Shown: piece by piece, positions 27,696-34,978 of the stretch
Layout of the letters: each line of letters starts with the position of its first letter
Numbering within the stretch: position 1 is the first letter of the stretch
Source: Anabaena catenula FACHB-362
Lineage (GTDB): Bacteria; Cyanobacteriota; Cyanobacteriia; Cyanobacteriales; Nostocaceae
Length of the DNA: 64,000 nt
Assembly: GCF_014698735.1 (NCBI RefSeq)
Contig: NZ_JACJTQ010000002.1
Location: forward strand, 62,001 to 126,000
Direction of reading: 5' to 3'
The notes under the pieces: model-generated
What the model was told of the DNA's origin: nothing
Databases searched by the model: none
What the model saw: only the letters and a program-made list of their open reading frames with translations
Program-made: the position numbers and the translations under genes

Positions 27696-28151
27696 ATGTC
27701 TAATATTCGTTTAGAAATGCCTGTTTTAGCTCGTCATGAAGGTGAATGGCTAGGAACTTATACCCTAGTTGATACAACAGGAAAAATACTTGACAGTCAT
27801 CAATCTCATTTAAGTTGTCAGTTTCCTGAAAATAGCGAGTATTCTTACTATCAAATCAATCGTTATACCTGGGAAAATGGTAAAAAAGAAGAACATCAAT
27901 TTCCAGGAAAATATCAAGATAAAAAACTTTGGTTTGATACCGAACGTATTCAAGGTAAAGCCTGGGAAGTTGATGATTCTACCGTTATTTTCTGGTTCGG
28001 TTATAAACAATTTCCAGCAGATATGTATTTATATGAAATGATTCAAATTAGTCCAGATAATAACTATCGCGGCCGTACTTGGCACTGGTTTAAAAATGAC
28101 CAAATCTACCAACGCACTTTCATTCAAGAAGAAAGAGTGAAGTCAGTATAA
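27696..28151 (+). CDS. DUF3598-like (calycin-like) protein
   Basis: A 151-residue beta-rich protein. LARHEGEWLGTYTLVDTTGKI and the alternating aromatic strands (SYYQINRYTWENGKKEEHQFPGKY) match the cyanobacterial DUF3598 family, which is predicted to have a lipocalin-like barrel. It could bind a small hydrophobic ligand. It follows the aldehyde dehydrogenase on the same strand, but with a 183-bp repeat-filled gap, so co-transcription is uncertain. No signal peptide is visible. Confidence 0.7.
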   Translation: MSNIRLEMPVLARHEGEWLGTYTLVDTTGKILDSHQSHLSCQFPENSEYSYYQINRYTWENGKKEEHQFPGKYQDKKLWFDTERIQGKAWEVDDSTVIFWFGYKQFPADMYLYEMIQISPDNNYRGRTWHWFKNDQIYQRTFIQEERVKSV

Positions 28152-28205
28152 ATTTTCCCAGCCTTATTGACTAGGGCTTCTACTGAATAAAATCAAAAAG
28201 TTTGC

Positions 28206-28240
28206 TAAAAAAAAAGACGGAATTATGATGTTTCCGTCCT
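28206..28240 (-). terminator. Rho-independent terminator of the PFE-CTERM gene
   Basis: Read on the minus strand: a GGACGGAAA/TTCCGTC stem with a short loop, followed by nine T residues. It lies just downstream of the stop at 28273. Confidence 0.8.
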
Positions 28241-28272
28241 AGGGTTTGTTTTTAATTTAAACTGATGAAAAG

Positions 28273-29064
28273 TTATGGAAGTTTTACAGACTTTAAATGG
28301 CGATTTCGTTTCCAGCGAGACATTCCATAGAAGACTCCACCAAAAATAGGAATGCTAAGACCAGGGGAAAATTCAAAGGGAACAGGAGTTATGTTACCAT
28401 AATATTCTACTGTCAATGTCCCACTGGTGTTGTATGTATTAGTAGCGGTAATATTTGAATTTGAGCTAGACACTAACTGTAAGTCAGGTGATACGTTGAA
28501 GCTAACAGTACCTGCACCCAAAAATGAACTTATGTCTGAAAAAGTAGTATAAAACTGAGTGTAGGTTGAAGTATCGCTAATTATTGCTGGGAATATAAAT
28601 GTCCGTTCTGAATTAAGACCAGATAAAGTTCCTATATATGCACCATTTACCGTTGTACCAGTTTGGGTCGGAAATGGAGTTAGAGAATCTAATGGATCTG
28701 GTGAAGCAGGAGCATTCGATCCAGGTTCTATATTGTATCCGTTTAAGTTCTGCCTTACGTTGTAAAGCCTATTATTGCCGCCACCAGTATTTTTGACATT
28801 AATACTACCGTTCAACGTAGTATTATTGAGGATAATACGCACCTCTGTTACTTGTTGTGTTGCTAAAGGAGTATACTGGTTGAGATTTACTGTGTTGTTA
28901 GAAGAACCTGTTACATTGCTATAGTTAGTGAAGTTTGAGGAAAAGAAAGTCAGTGCTTGGGCTGATTGTGCTGACAGAGTGATACCGGCAGCAGTCATAA
29001 CTCCAGATAGAGTTATTGCTGTAGTAGCAAACTTTTGAAAAGCGGATTTAATCTTGTACTTCAT
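28273..29064 (-). CDS. exported protein with PFE-CTERM-type sorting signal
   Basis: A 263-residue exported, Thr/Asn/Ser-rich beta protein. A signal peptide ends near ALA in SAQSAQALTFFSSNF. The central part has no catalytic motif. The C-terminus reads PVPFEFSPGLSI, a hydrophobic stretch (PIFGGVFYG) and a basic tail (RWKRNRHLK). That is the tripartite layout of PEP-CTERM-like sorting signals, here in the PFEFSPG cyanobacterial variant, so the protein is likely processed by an exosortase and attached to the cell surface or matrix. Monocistronic, with its own terminator. Confidence 0.8.
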   Translation of the reverse strand: MKYKIKSAFQKFATTAITLSGVMTAAGITLSAQSAQALTFFSSNFTNYSNVTGSSNNTVNLNQYTPLATQQVTEVRIILNNTTLNGSINVKNTGGGNNRLYNVRQNLNGYNIEPGSNAPASPDPLDSLTPFPTQTGTTVNGAYIGTLSGLNSERTFIFPAIISDTSTYTQFYTTFSDISSFLGAGTVSFNVSPDLQLVSSSNSNITATNTYNTSGTLTVEYYGNITPVPFEFSPGLSIPIFGGVFYGMSRWKRNRHLKSVKLP

Positions 29065-29834
29065 TCGTTGTTATCCTCTTTGATTTGAGATAGAACTTTA
29101 TTTCTTATGTAAAGAAAACAATCACTTGATATAACTAACCAGATTTCTGTGTGAAAATTTTCCTTCTTAAGCACGTTTTCTTTAAAAACTTTCTTTCAGG
29201 TAATCCTGACAAAAGGAATTTTTTAATAAATTCAACATGAACAGGTTTAGTTACTTTTTAGTATAGCTTTACTGGTTGATGCCAGTGTTATTAAGTAAGT
29301 ATCAATTATTTCGGCCTCTTTTGTCAAGATTCTACATCCAAATTTCACATACTCTGAAGATGGCATTGTATAATAAGCCACTAATGGTGTCGGATGGCTG
29401 TTTACCCTTCTTGTTGACGATGATTTAGTTGGGTGTCGCAATCATGACTCAGGACATACGAGCGCTTCGTTGCCTGGCTTACCACCTGCTAACTGTGCTA
29501 ATTCTTCCCGACGGCTGCTTAGAATTATCCAAACTAGTCACTCTCACAACTGTCCGCTGTTCATCTGCTGAGATTTTTTTAGTTCTGTGTCAAAATTAGA
29601 GTTTAAGTAACCTGGTTATATCAAGTTAGACCTTGTTTATTTGCTACTAAACAATTAAGTATAACTGCCATTGTAGAAAAATGGTTGAAACAAACAATAA
29701 ATTTACTGAAACTTTATAAATGGGTCATATCTCTGCGGCTTTCAGTTCTCACAGTAAATCTTGCCTGTAATTCCCAAAGTTGTTTAATGTAGGATTGCAA
29801 TATATCCAAAATTGCAACTTGACAAGGTATAGGC
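29065..29834. other. long spacer between the exported-protein gene and hisS
   Basis: Nothing convincing was found in 770 bp. A minus-strand frame (29247-29441) has no ribosome binding site or family features. A nearby minus-strand stretch (around 29450-29530) reads SSRREELAQLAGGKPGNEAL for about 30 codons, which may be a relic of a lost gene. hisS is preceded by GACAAGG. Confidence 0.35.
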
Positions 29835-31223
29835 ATGACCAAAAGCGACAAAATAAACTTTTCTACTCCTAGCGGTTTTCCCGAATTTCTGCCCAGTGAA
29901 AAGCGTTTAGAAGTATATTTACTAGATATAATCCGGCGTGTATTTGAAAGTTATGGTTTTACACCTATTGAAACCCCAGCAGTAGAACGGTTGGAAGTGC
30001 TGCAAGCTAAGGGAAATCAAGGTGATAACATAATATATGGAATTGAGCCTATTTTACCACCAAATCGCCAAGCCGAAAAAGATAAATCTGGCGAAACTGG
30101 TTCGGAAGCAAGAGCTTTAAAATTTGATCAAACTGTTCCCTTTGCGGCTTATATTGCGCGTCACTTAAATGAATTAACTTTTCCTTTTGCTCGTTATCAA
30201 ATGGATATGGTTTTTCGCGGAGAACGGGCAAAAGATGGGCGTTTTCGGCAATTCCGTCAATGTGATATTGATGTGGTGGCTCGTGGTAAACTCAGCTTGT
30301 TATATGATGCCCAAATGCCTGCAATTATCACCGAAATATTTGAAGCGATTAATATCGGTGATTTTGTCATTCGCATCAATAACAGAAAAATTCTGACTGG
30401 GTTTTTTCAGTCAGTAGGAGTTGCGGAAAATCAAATTAAAGCCTGTATTGGCATTATTGATAATTTAGAAAAAATTGGGGAAGCTAAAGTTAAGCAAGAA
30501 TTAGAAAAAGCAGGTATTTCCCCAGAACAAACAGAAAGAATTATCGAGTTTGTTAAAATTGATGGTATGGTTGATGATGTTTTAGATAAACTCAAACATC
30601 TCACTGAGAATTTACCAGAAGCAGAGGAATTTAATCTAGGAGTTAGTGAATTAGAAACGGTAATTAATGGAGTTAGAAATTTAGGAGTTGCCGAAAAACG
30701 TTTCTGTATTGATTTATCTATTGCTCGTGGTTTAAATTATTATACTGGCACAGTTTACGAAACTAGTCTTATAGGACATGAAGCTTTAGGTAGTATTTGT
30801 TCAGGTGGCAGATATGAGGAATTAGTGGGGATGTTTTTAGGGGAAAAAATGCCCGGAGTGGGTATTTCTATCGGCTTAACTCGGTTAATTAGTCGGTTGT
30901 TAAAAGCGGGGATTCTTAATACCTTATCTGCCACACCTACCCAAGTTGTGGTAGTGAATATGCAAGAAGATTTAATGCCTGTTTATTTAAAGGTATCACA
31001 ACAATTGCGTCAAGCCGGAATTAATGTGGTGACTAACTTTGAAAAACGTCCTTTGGGTAAACAATTTCAAGCCGCAGATAAACAAGGAATTCAATTTTGT
31101 GTAATTATTGGTGCTGATGAAGCCGCAGCGGAAAAATCATCATTGAAGGATTTGAAAAGTGGTGAACAAGTAGAAGTGGCTTTAGTAGATTTAGCCGCAG
31201 AAGTTAAACGTAGACTTGTTTAA
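29835..31223 (+). CDS. hisS: histidyl-tRNA synthetase, unusual clade
   Basis: A class II aminoacyl-tRNA synthetase charging tRNA-His. Motif 2 reads GRFRQFRQCDIDVV, the His-specific loop is SIARGLNYYTGTVYE, and motif 3 is GVGISIGLTRL; a C-terminal anticodon-binding domain (VVVVNMQEDLMPVYLKVSQQLR) completes 462 residues. The motif near residue 98 is KFDQTVPFAAYIARH, and CDIDVVA follows motif 2, features of the eukaryote/archaea-like HisRS clade rather than the LRPEGTA type usual in bacteria. It may be a second or laterally acquired HisRS. Function itself is not in doubt from the motifs. Confidence 0.88.
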   Translation: MTKSDKINFSTPSGFPEFLPSEKRLEVYLLDIIRRVFESYGFTPIETPAVERLEVLQAKGNQGDNIIYGIEPILPPNRQAEKDKSGETGSEARALKFDQTVPFAAYIARHLNELTFPFARYQMDMVFRGERAKDGRFRQFRQCDIDVVARGKLSLLYDAQMPAIITEIFEAINIGDFVIRINNRKILTGFFQSVGVAENQIKACIGIIDNLEKIGEAKVKQELEKAGISPEQTERIIEFVKIDGMVDDVLDKLKHLTENLPEAEEFNLGVSELETVINGVRNLGVAEKRFCIDLSIARGLNYYTGTVYETSLIGHEALGSICSGGRYEELVGMFLGEKMPGVGISIGLTRLISRLLKAGILNTLSATPTQVVVVNMQEDLMPVYLKVSQQLRQAGINVVTNFEKRPLGKQFQAADKQGIQFCVIIGADEAAAEKSSLKDLKSGEQVEVALVDLAAEVKRRLV

Positions 31224-31345
31224 GTTAAATTAGAGATAGATGTGGGGTGAGACACCTGCTGGGGTTAACACTGCACCCGAATATGACAGTATGGGCGATA
31301 TAATGGCTGTGATTGATTCCTTTGGCTAGGTGTCAATTCATTAGA

Positions 31346-31390
31346 GCGATCGCACATCTATAACGGAACAGCGATCGCTTCTTTTATTTA
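31346..31390 (+). terminator. HIP1-armed inverted repeat, possible hisS terminator
   Basis: Two GCGATCGC octamers (AGCGATCGC near 31347, GCGATCGCT near 31371) about 16 bp apart can form a stem, followed by TTCTTTTATTT. HIP1 octamers are self-complementary and abundant here, so the pairing may be incidental. Confidence 0.4.
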
Positions 31391-31431
31391 ATCAAAATTT
31401 ATCTTGCTAAAAATCAGCTTAGGGACAGCAG

Positions 31432-31830
31432 ATGACAACAGAAGCAGAAAACACTTTAAAAGTTGCTAAACAAGCATTTGCACATTTTACCCACGGACTA
31501 GCAACTGGTGAATGGCAAGCATTTTTAGATATGACTACAGATGATTTTACCTTTTGGTTTCCAATGGGAAAATTTCACGGTTTAAATCAAGGTAAAGAAA
31601 AAGCAAAAGAATTTTTTGAATATGTTTCCGAAGCCTTTAAACCTGGATTAAAGCTGGCTTCTATAGACAGTATTACTAGTAACGAAAAAACAGTTATCTT
31701 TGAATTTCGGGATGAAGGGAACTTATTTGGACAACCTTACAAAAATCGGGTTGCAGTTGCCTTTGATGTGCGAGATAATAAAATTTGTAGCTATCGAGAA
31801 TACTTTGGTAGTGATGGAAAATCTTATTAA
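31432..31830 (+). CDS. NTF2-like/SnoaL-like protein
   Basis: A 132-residue alpha+beta protein of the NTF2/SnoaL/ketosteroid-isomerase-like superfamily. The N-terminal helix HGLATGEWQAFLDMTTDDFTFWFP is followed by cone-forming strands (KTVIFEFRDEGNLFGQPYKNRVAVAF) and the closing C-terminal Tyr-Phe segment YREYFGSDGK. These proteins form dimers with a small-molecule pocket; some are isomerases or hydroxylases. No catalytic residue can be assigned. It is the only gene between hisS and the GUN4 protein on this strand and has an AGGGA-type leader. Confidence 0.75.
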   Translation: MTTEAENTLKVAKQAFAHFTHGLATGEWQAFLDMTTDDFTFWFPMGKFHGLNQGKEKAKEFFEYVSEAFKPGLKLASIDSITSNEKTVIFEFRDEGNLFGQPYKNRVAVAFDVRDNKICSYREYFGSDGKSY

Positions 31831-32089
31831 TAAATAATTCGGTAGTGGTAAATATGTAGTGATAATAAATTGAGGCGTTACAACAAGCTGCCCATATCCA
31901 TATCTTCCTAAATATCAAAATGTAAAATACTCACAGCTTTAGGTGTAGACTCAGTTGGTCAAAATCTCATTTTTAGGGTAAAAGTTGTCAAATTTTTTTG
32001 AAACTCTCACTGGGTAGCGTTCTCAGCCGTTATGTGGCGGCTCAATTAAGATGTAACTAAATCATACAAAGCACTTTTTTACTGAGAGT

Positions 32090-32956
32090 ATGGTACGTCA
32101 AGATCGCGATCGCTTTCAGCCTAAAGCAGAAACTGTCAGCGCCATTCTTTTGTCTGGACTTGAGAAAATTCAACGGTGTCTGCTATCCGTGGCTATGGGA
32201 TGGGGTAAAGTGGGGATTCGCTTGGTGATTTGCGCCCTCAACGATCCCAACCCCAATATTGAGCAAACTGCCGTAGACTTGTTACGCCATCGTAGCGAAC
32301 CAGAGGTTCAACGAGCAATCTGGAACTATCTCAATTTACCTCAACCTTCAACATTACTGGACTACAAAACATTGCAACGCTGTTTGGCAGTGGCACAGTG
32401 GCAGTCCGCTGATGAGATAACCTGCGCGATCATCTTAGCAATGGCTGAACGCCAGGGTTCTTGGTTAAGAGAGGTAGATATCCCCAAATTGGTGGTTGCG
32501 GATTTAGGAATTGTGGATCAGTTGTGGCGGTTTTATAGTAGCGATCGCTTTGGATTCACGGTGCAAGCTCAAATCTGGCAAACCTGTGAGCAAGAAGAAT
32601 GCTCCAAGATAGACTATAGCACCTCTGATATTACTTACTGTTTCGGTAAGCGCGTTGGCTGGAAAGTACAATATTATACAGAGCGTGACTATTCAGATAA
32701 ATACGATTTTGAACGCAACGCCAAAATACCCTACGATCTCACTGCACCTGTCGGCAATCTGCCCAGTACATTTGCCTTGGGTGGAGGGGAAAACCATCTA
32801 GAGTTTGAACACGGCGATACAGAATCGACGATGGGATTTTATGCGCCATCCTATTCTTACTACACTTGGAGTAAGGATTCCTTGTTTGGACAAGATTTTC
32901 TCCGTCAGTTTTTTCCCATAATTGAGATGTTGCGCGATCGCAGGAATCAAAATTAG
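32090..32956 (+). CDS. GUN4-domain protein with HEAT-like N-terminus
   Basis: A 288-residue tetrapyrrole-binding regulator candidate. Residues about 95-250 match GUN4: LDYKTLQRCLAVAQWQSADE, GSWLREVDIPKLVVADLGIVDQLW, SSDRFGFTVQAQIW, GKRVGWK and DLTAPVGNLPSTF. Residues about 35-90 form an alpha-helical HEAT-like module (VICALNDPNPNIEQTAVDLL). Cyanobacterial GUN4 binds protoporphyrin/Mg-protoporphyrin and stimulates Mg-chelatase; multi-domain GUN4 proteins are common and less understood. This may be the cell's Gun4 or a paralogue; only a genome-wide comparison could tell. It is monocistronic. Confidence 0.88.
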   Translation: MVRQDRDRFQPKAETVSAILLSGLEKIQRCLLSVAMGWGKVGIRLVICALNDPNPNIEQTAVDLLRHRSEPEVQRAIWNYLNLPQPSTLLDYKTLQRCLAVAQWQSADEITCAIILAMAERQGSWLREVDIPKLVVADLGIVDQLWRFYSSDRFGFTVQAQIWQTCEQEECSKIDYSTSDITYCFGKRVGWKVQYYTERDYSDKYDFERNAKIPYDLTAPVGNLPSTFALGGGENHLEFEHGDTESTMGFYAPSYSYYTWSKDSLFGQDFLRQFFPIIEMLRDRRNQN

Positions 32957-33079
32957 TCAATATTGTGGGCGAATGTCAGGCGAGAAATAAGCCTGCACTC
33001 CTCAGCTAAAGCGATCGCATACCACTACTATCAATAATTAGCAGACATTAATTGAATATCCCCTCAAGCACTTTTAAAA

Positions 33080-33544
33080 TTAATTTTTCCCATTCTCTAA
33101 ACCATTAATTTCTCGACACTTTACTTCAGCAGCTTGATAAGCTATCAAATATTCGTGATCACCTAACATGACATCACCATAATATTCATAAGGTGCTTTA
33201 CCATAAATTGGCAAAGGATCATCTTCTGGATAATCTTCCTTTGATTCGTCGATTATTGCTTTTAGCTTTTTGACAGTTAGACTTTGCGCGGGAAAATACC
33301 AAAGGTCTTTATGGTTTTTTTGCAAATAAGGAAAGGTGGGATCAATAATCACATCTTCTAATTCAATCCAACCATGTTCAACAGGTTTGTATGGCTGACC
33401 ACTAAATACCAAAAAACCTTGAACATATCTTGATCCCTCAGTTGCTAAAGCTGCTTTATAAGCATTTTCAAAAGGCTTTTTAGCTTTACTTTTGATGCTT
33501 TGTGCAACTTGGTGAGATAAGGCTTCATCTAATAATTTATTCAT
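33080..33544 (-). CDS. hypothetical protein
   Basis: A 154-residue protein. The first half contains basic helices (QVAQSIKSKAKKPFENAYKAA); the middle has RYVQGFLVFSGQ, then HGWIELEDVIIDPTFPY, a phrase seen in cyanobacterial and phage-related proteins with a transglutaminase/NlpC-like look (His...Glu...Asp). I do not have a firm family. The C-terminus is acidic. It is alone on the minus strand, next to a region of repeats and CRISPR remnants. Confidence 0.55.
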   Translation of the reverse strand: MNKLLDEALSHQVAQSIKSKAKKPFENAYKAALATEGSRYVQGFLVFSGQPYKPVEHGWIELEDVIIDPTFPYLQKNHKDLWYFPAQSLTVKKLKAIIDESKEDYPEDDPLPIYGKAPYEYYGDVMLGDHEYLIAYQAAEVKCREINGLENGKN

Positions 33545-33953
33545 GGGTGAGATTTTCCTCTATCAAATGCTTGTAATTATTTCCATAATCTCTTAATTTC
33601 TGCACCTAGCAAAGAAATTTGTAAGAATTCAGGAGTCAGGAGTCAGGAGTCAGAATGCTTATGAAATGAAGAATAGAGAGAGGTGAGATTTTATCAAAAT
33701 CATCAAAGTTTACTAAAAAAGCCTTTATTCTTCTGAACCGCAGGTCTGCGTAGCATCTTCTGTATTCTCTATCCTGAATACTTACATAAATTTTATCATT
33801 TTATCACGAAGAGATGTAAATAGGGTCAATGCTAGGAAATTAGATTAAATGAACTGCGTTCGCGTTCGCGTAGCGTGTCCGCAGGACTCAGCCTCTCGTA
33901 GAGAAGCGTTCCGTAAGCAAAGATAGATGCAATGGTAATAGATACAAACTATG
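33545..33953. other. spacer with heptamers and dispersed GC-rich module
   Basis: Contains three AGGAGTC heptamers at 33629-33653. A GC-rich module (GCGTTCGCGTTCGCGTAGCG, then GTAGAGAAGCGTTCCGTAAG) follows at about 33852-33919; its CGTTCCGTAA resembles the loop of the 22070 palindrome. No gene was seen. Confidence 0.5.
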
Positions 33954-33990
33954 GTTTTAATCCCTAATAGGGAGTAAGAGAAATTGCAAT
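33954..33990. repeat. isolated degenerate CRISPR repeat
   Basis: A 37-bp sequence that matches the array repeat in length and in 33 of 37 positions (C to T at position 5, and changes at 25-27). It has no second repeat nearby, and lies 989 bp left of the array, beyond its inferred old end. Likely a relic of an earlier array end or an independent solo repeat. Confidence 0.85.
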
Positions 33991-34026
33991 TAGCTACAAG
34001 TTATGAAGAATTTTTCAGGCACAAAA

Positions 34027-34341
34027 TTACTCCGTTGGATCATCTCTGCCAATTCCCAATTTTCGTAATCGAAATTTGACGTTTTCCGGTTGGATTCCGC
34101 AATAGTAAAATTGTTTGCCACGCAGATTAGCAAGATAGTAACCAGATTTGCCCTCACCTGCTCGGAACAACTCAATAATTATTTGCTGCTTAGTGATTCC
34201 ATATAAAAGCTCAAAATCATTAAAGTCAACAGCAAAAGGCAGTTTTGAGTAGAAAAGCTTGCCAACTTTTATAAACCACTTTCCTTCCCGGCACTCAAAA
34301 ACTCGGTAGTAATCTGGGGTAAAAACTGTAGTGTCTGACAT
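34027..34341 (-). CDS. hypothetical protein, 104 residues
   Basis: A small protein with FTPDYYRVFECREGKWFIKVG and GKSGYYLANLRGKQFYYCG, suggesting a beta-rich fold followed by a basic C-terminus (FRLRKLGIGRDDPTE). No known family recognised and no signal peptide. It follows the frameshifted gene on the same strand with a 47-bp gap, so the two may once have been an operon. The adjacent solo CRISPR repeat lies just past its stop codon. Confidence 0.55.
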   Translation of the reverse strand: MSDTTVFTPDYYRVFECREGKWFIKVGKLFYSKLPFAVDFNDFELLYGITKQQIIIELFRAGEGKSGYYLANLRGKQFYYCGIQPENVKFRLRKLGIGRDDPTE

Positions 34342-34388
34342 AATATAAGAAAGTCCCTAGTTCAGCTAAGGACACAAACTAAATCAAA

Positions 34389-34875
34389 TTAACTAGACTG
34401 CTCTGATTCGTCATCGGAACGGAGTTCGGGAGGAAGTTCTTCCAGAAAAGCAAGTTCTTCCCCTTGAATATCCGACTCTATCCATCCGACGGTTTCTTCT
34501 TGGGCTTCATCTTCAGCTAAATACACTGATTCGTAAACCCGGATATCATCGGAATTGGATTTTTGATTTCCATTTCCATTTCCGTTTTTATCGGATTGAG
34601 TTATTTTGATTTCACCTCCCGATGAGGATGTAGTTTTTTGCTCCTCATACTTATAATTATGGCTTAAACATTGTAAACCGTCAAGCAGTTTTAGAGAATA
34701 ATTGCTGCCAAGCTTCCCGCTTAATAATCACGTACTCACCTTGAGCGATCGCATCCAAAAATTCTCCAGTAGCCCCTCCATTACCATATATAAAACCATT
34801 TTTAACGGCTTCTTGTTGCCACCAAAGCCTAGTTCCTAGCTCAACCCTTACATTAATTGTTTCTTTGCTGCTCAT
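34389..34875 (-). pseudogene. frameshifted gene beside the CRISPR array
   Basis: The 64-codon frame 34681-34875 (INVRVELGTRLWWQQEAVKN) stops at TGA. A second frame, shifted by one base, is open across the junction and continues about 100 codons to TAA at 34389. It encodes a reading such as SLKLLDGLQCLSHNYKYEEQ and a very acidic end (EELAFLEELPPELRSDDESE). No start codon opens the second frame. This fits one gene of about 160 residues broken by a one-base insertion near 34690-34710. The start has an AAGAAGG ribosome binding site. A programmed +1 shift is possible but unsupported. Unknown function. Confidence 0.6.
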
Positions 34876-34939
34876 GACTACCCTTCTTAAGTGCTTGACG
34901 CTTCCAGAATAGCATTAAGATTATTTACGCGCCAGTCTC

Positions 34940-34965
34940 CTAGACTGACTTTTTCGCGCAAATGC
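34940..34965. terminator. hairpin at the distal end of the CRISPR array
   Basis: CAGTC and GACTG flank loop TCCTA, followed on the plus strand by ACTTTTT. It lies between the frameshifted gene and the first array repeat. It could block plus-strand transcription into the array. It is weak for the minus strand, so it is not clearly the array terminator. Confidence 0.4.
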
Positions 34966-34978
34966 CACAAAGCAGCCT

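Noticed and set aside
29247-29441. 64-residue frame in the long spacer before hisS
   Set aside because: No ribosome binding site, no family features, and the spacer is otherwise empty.
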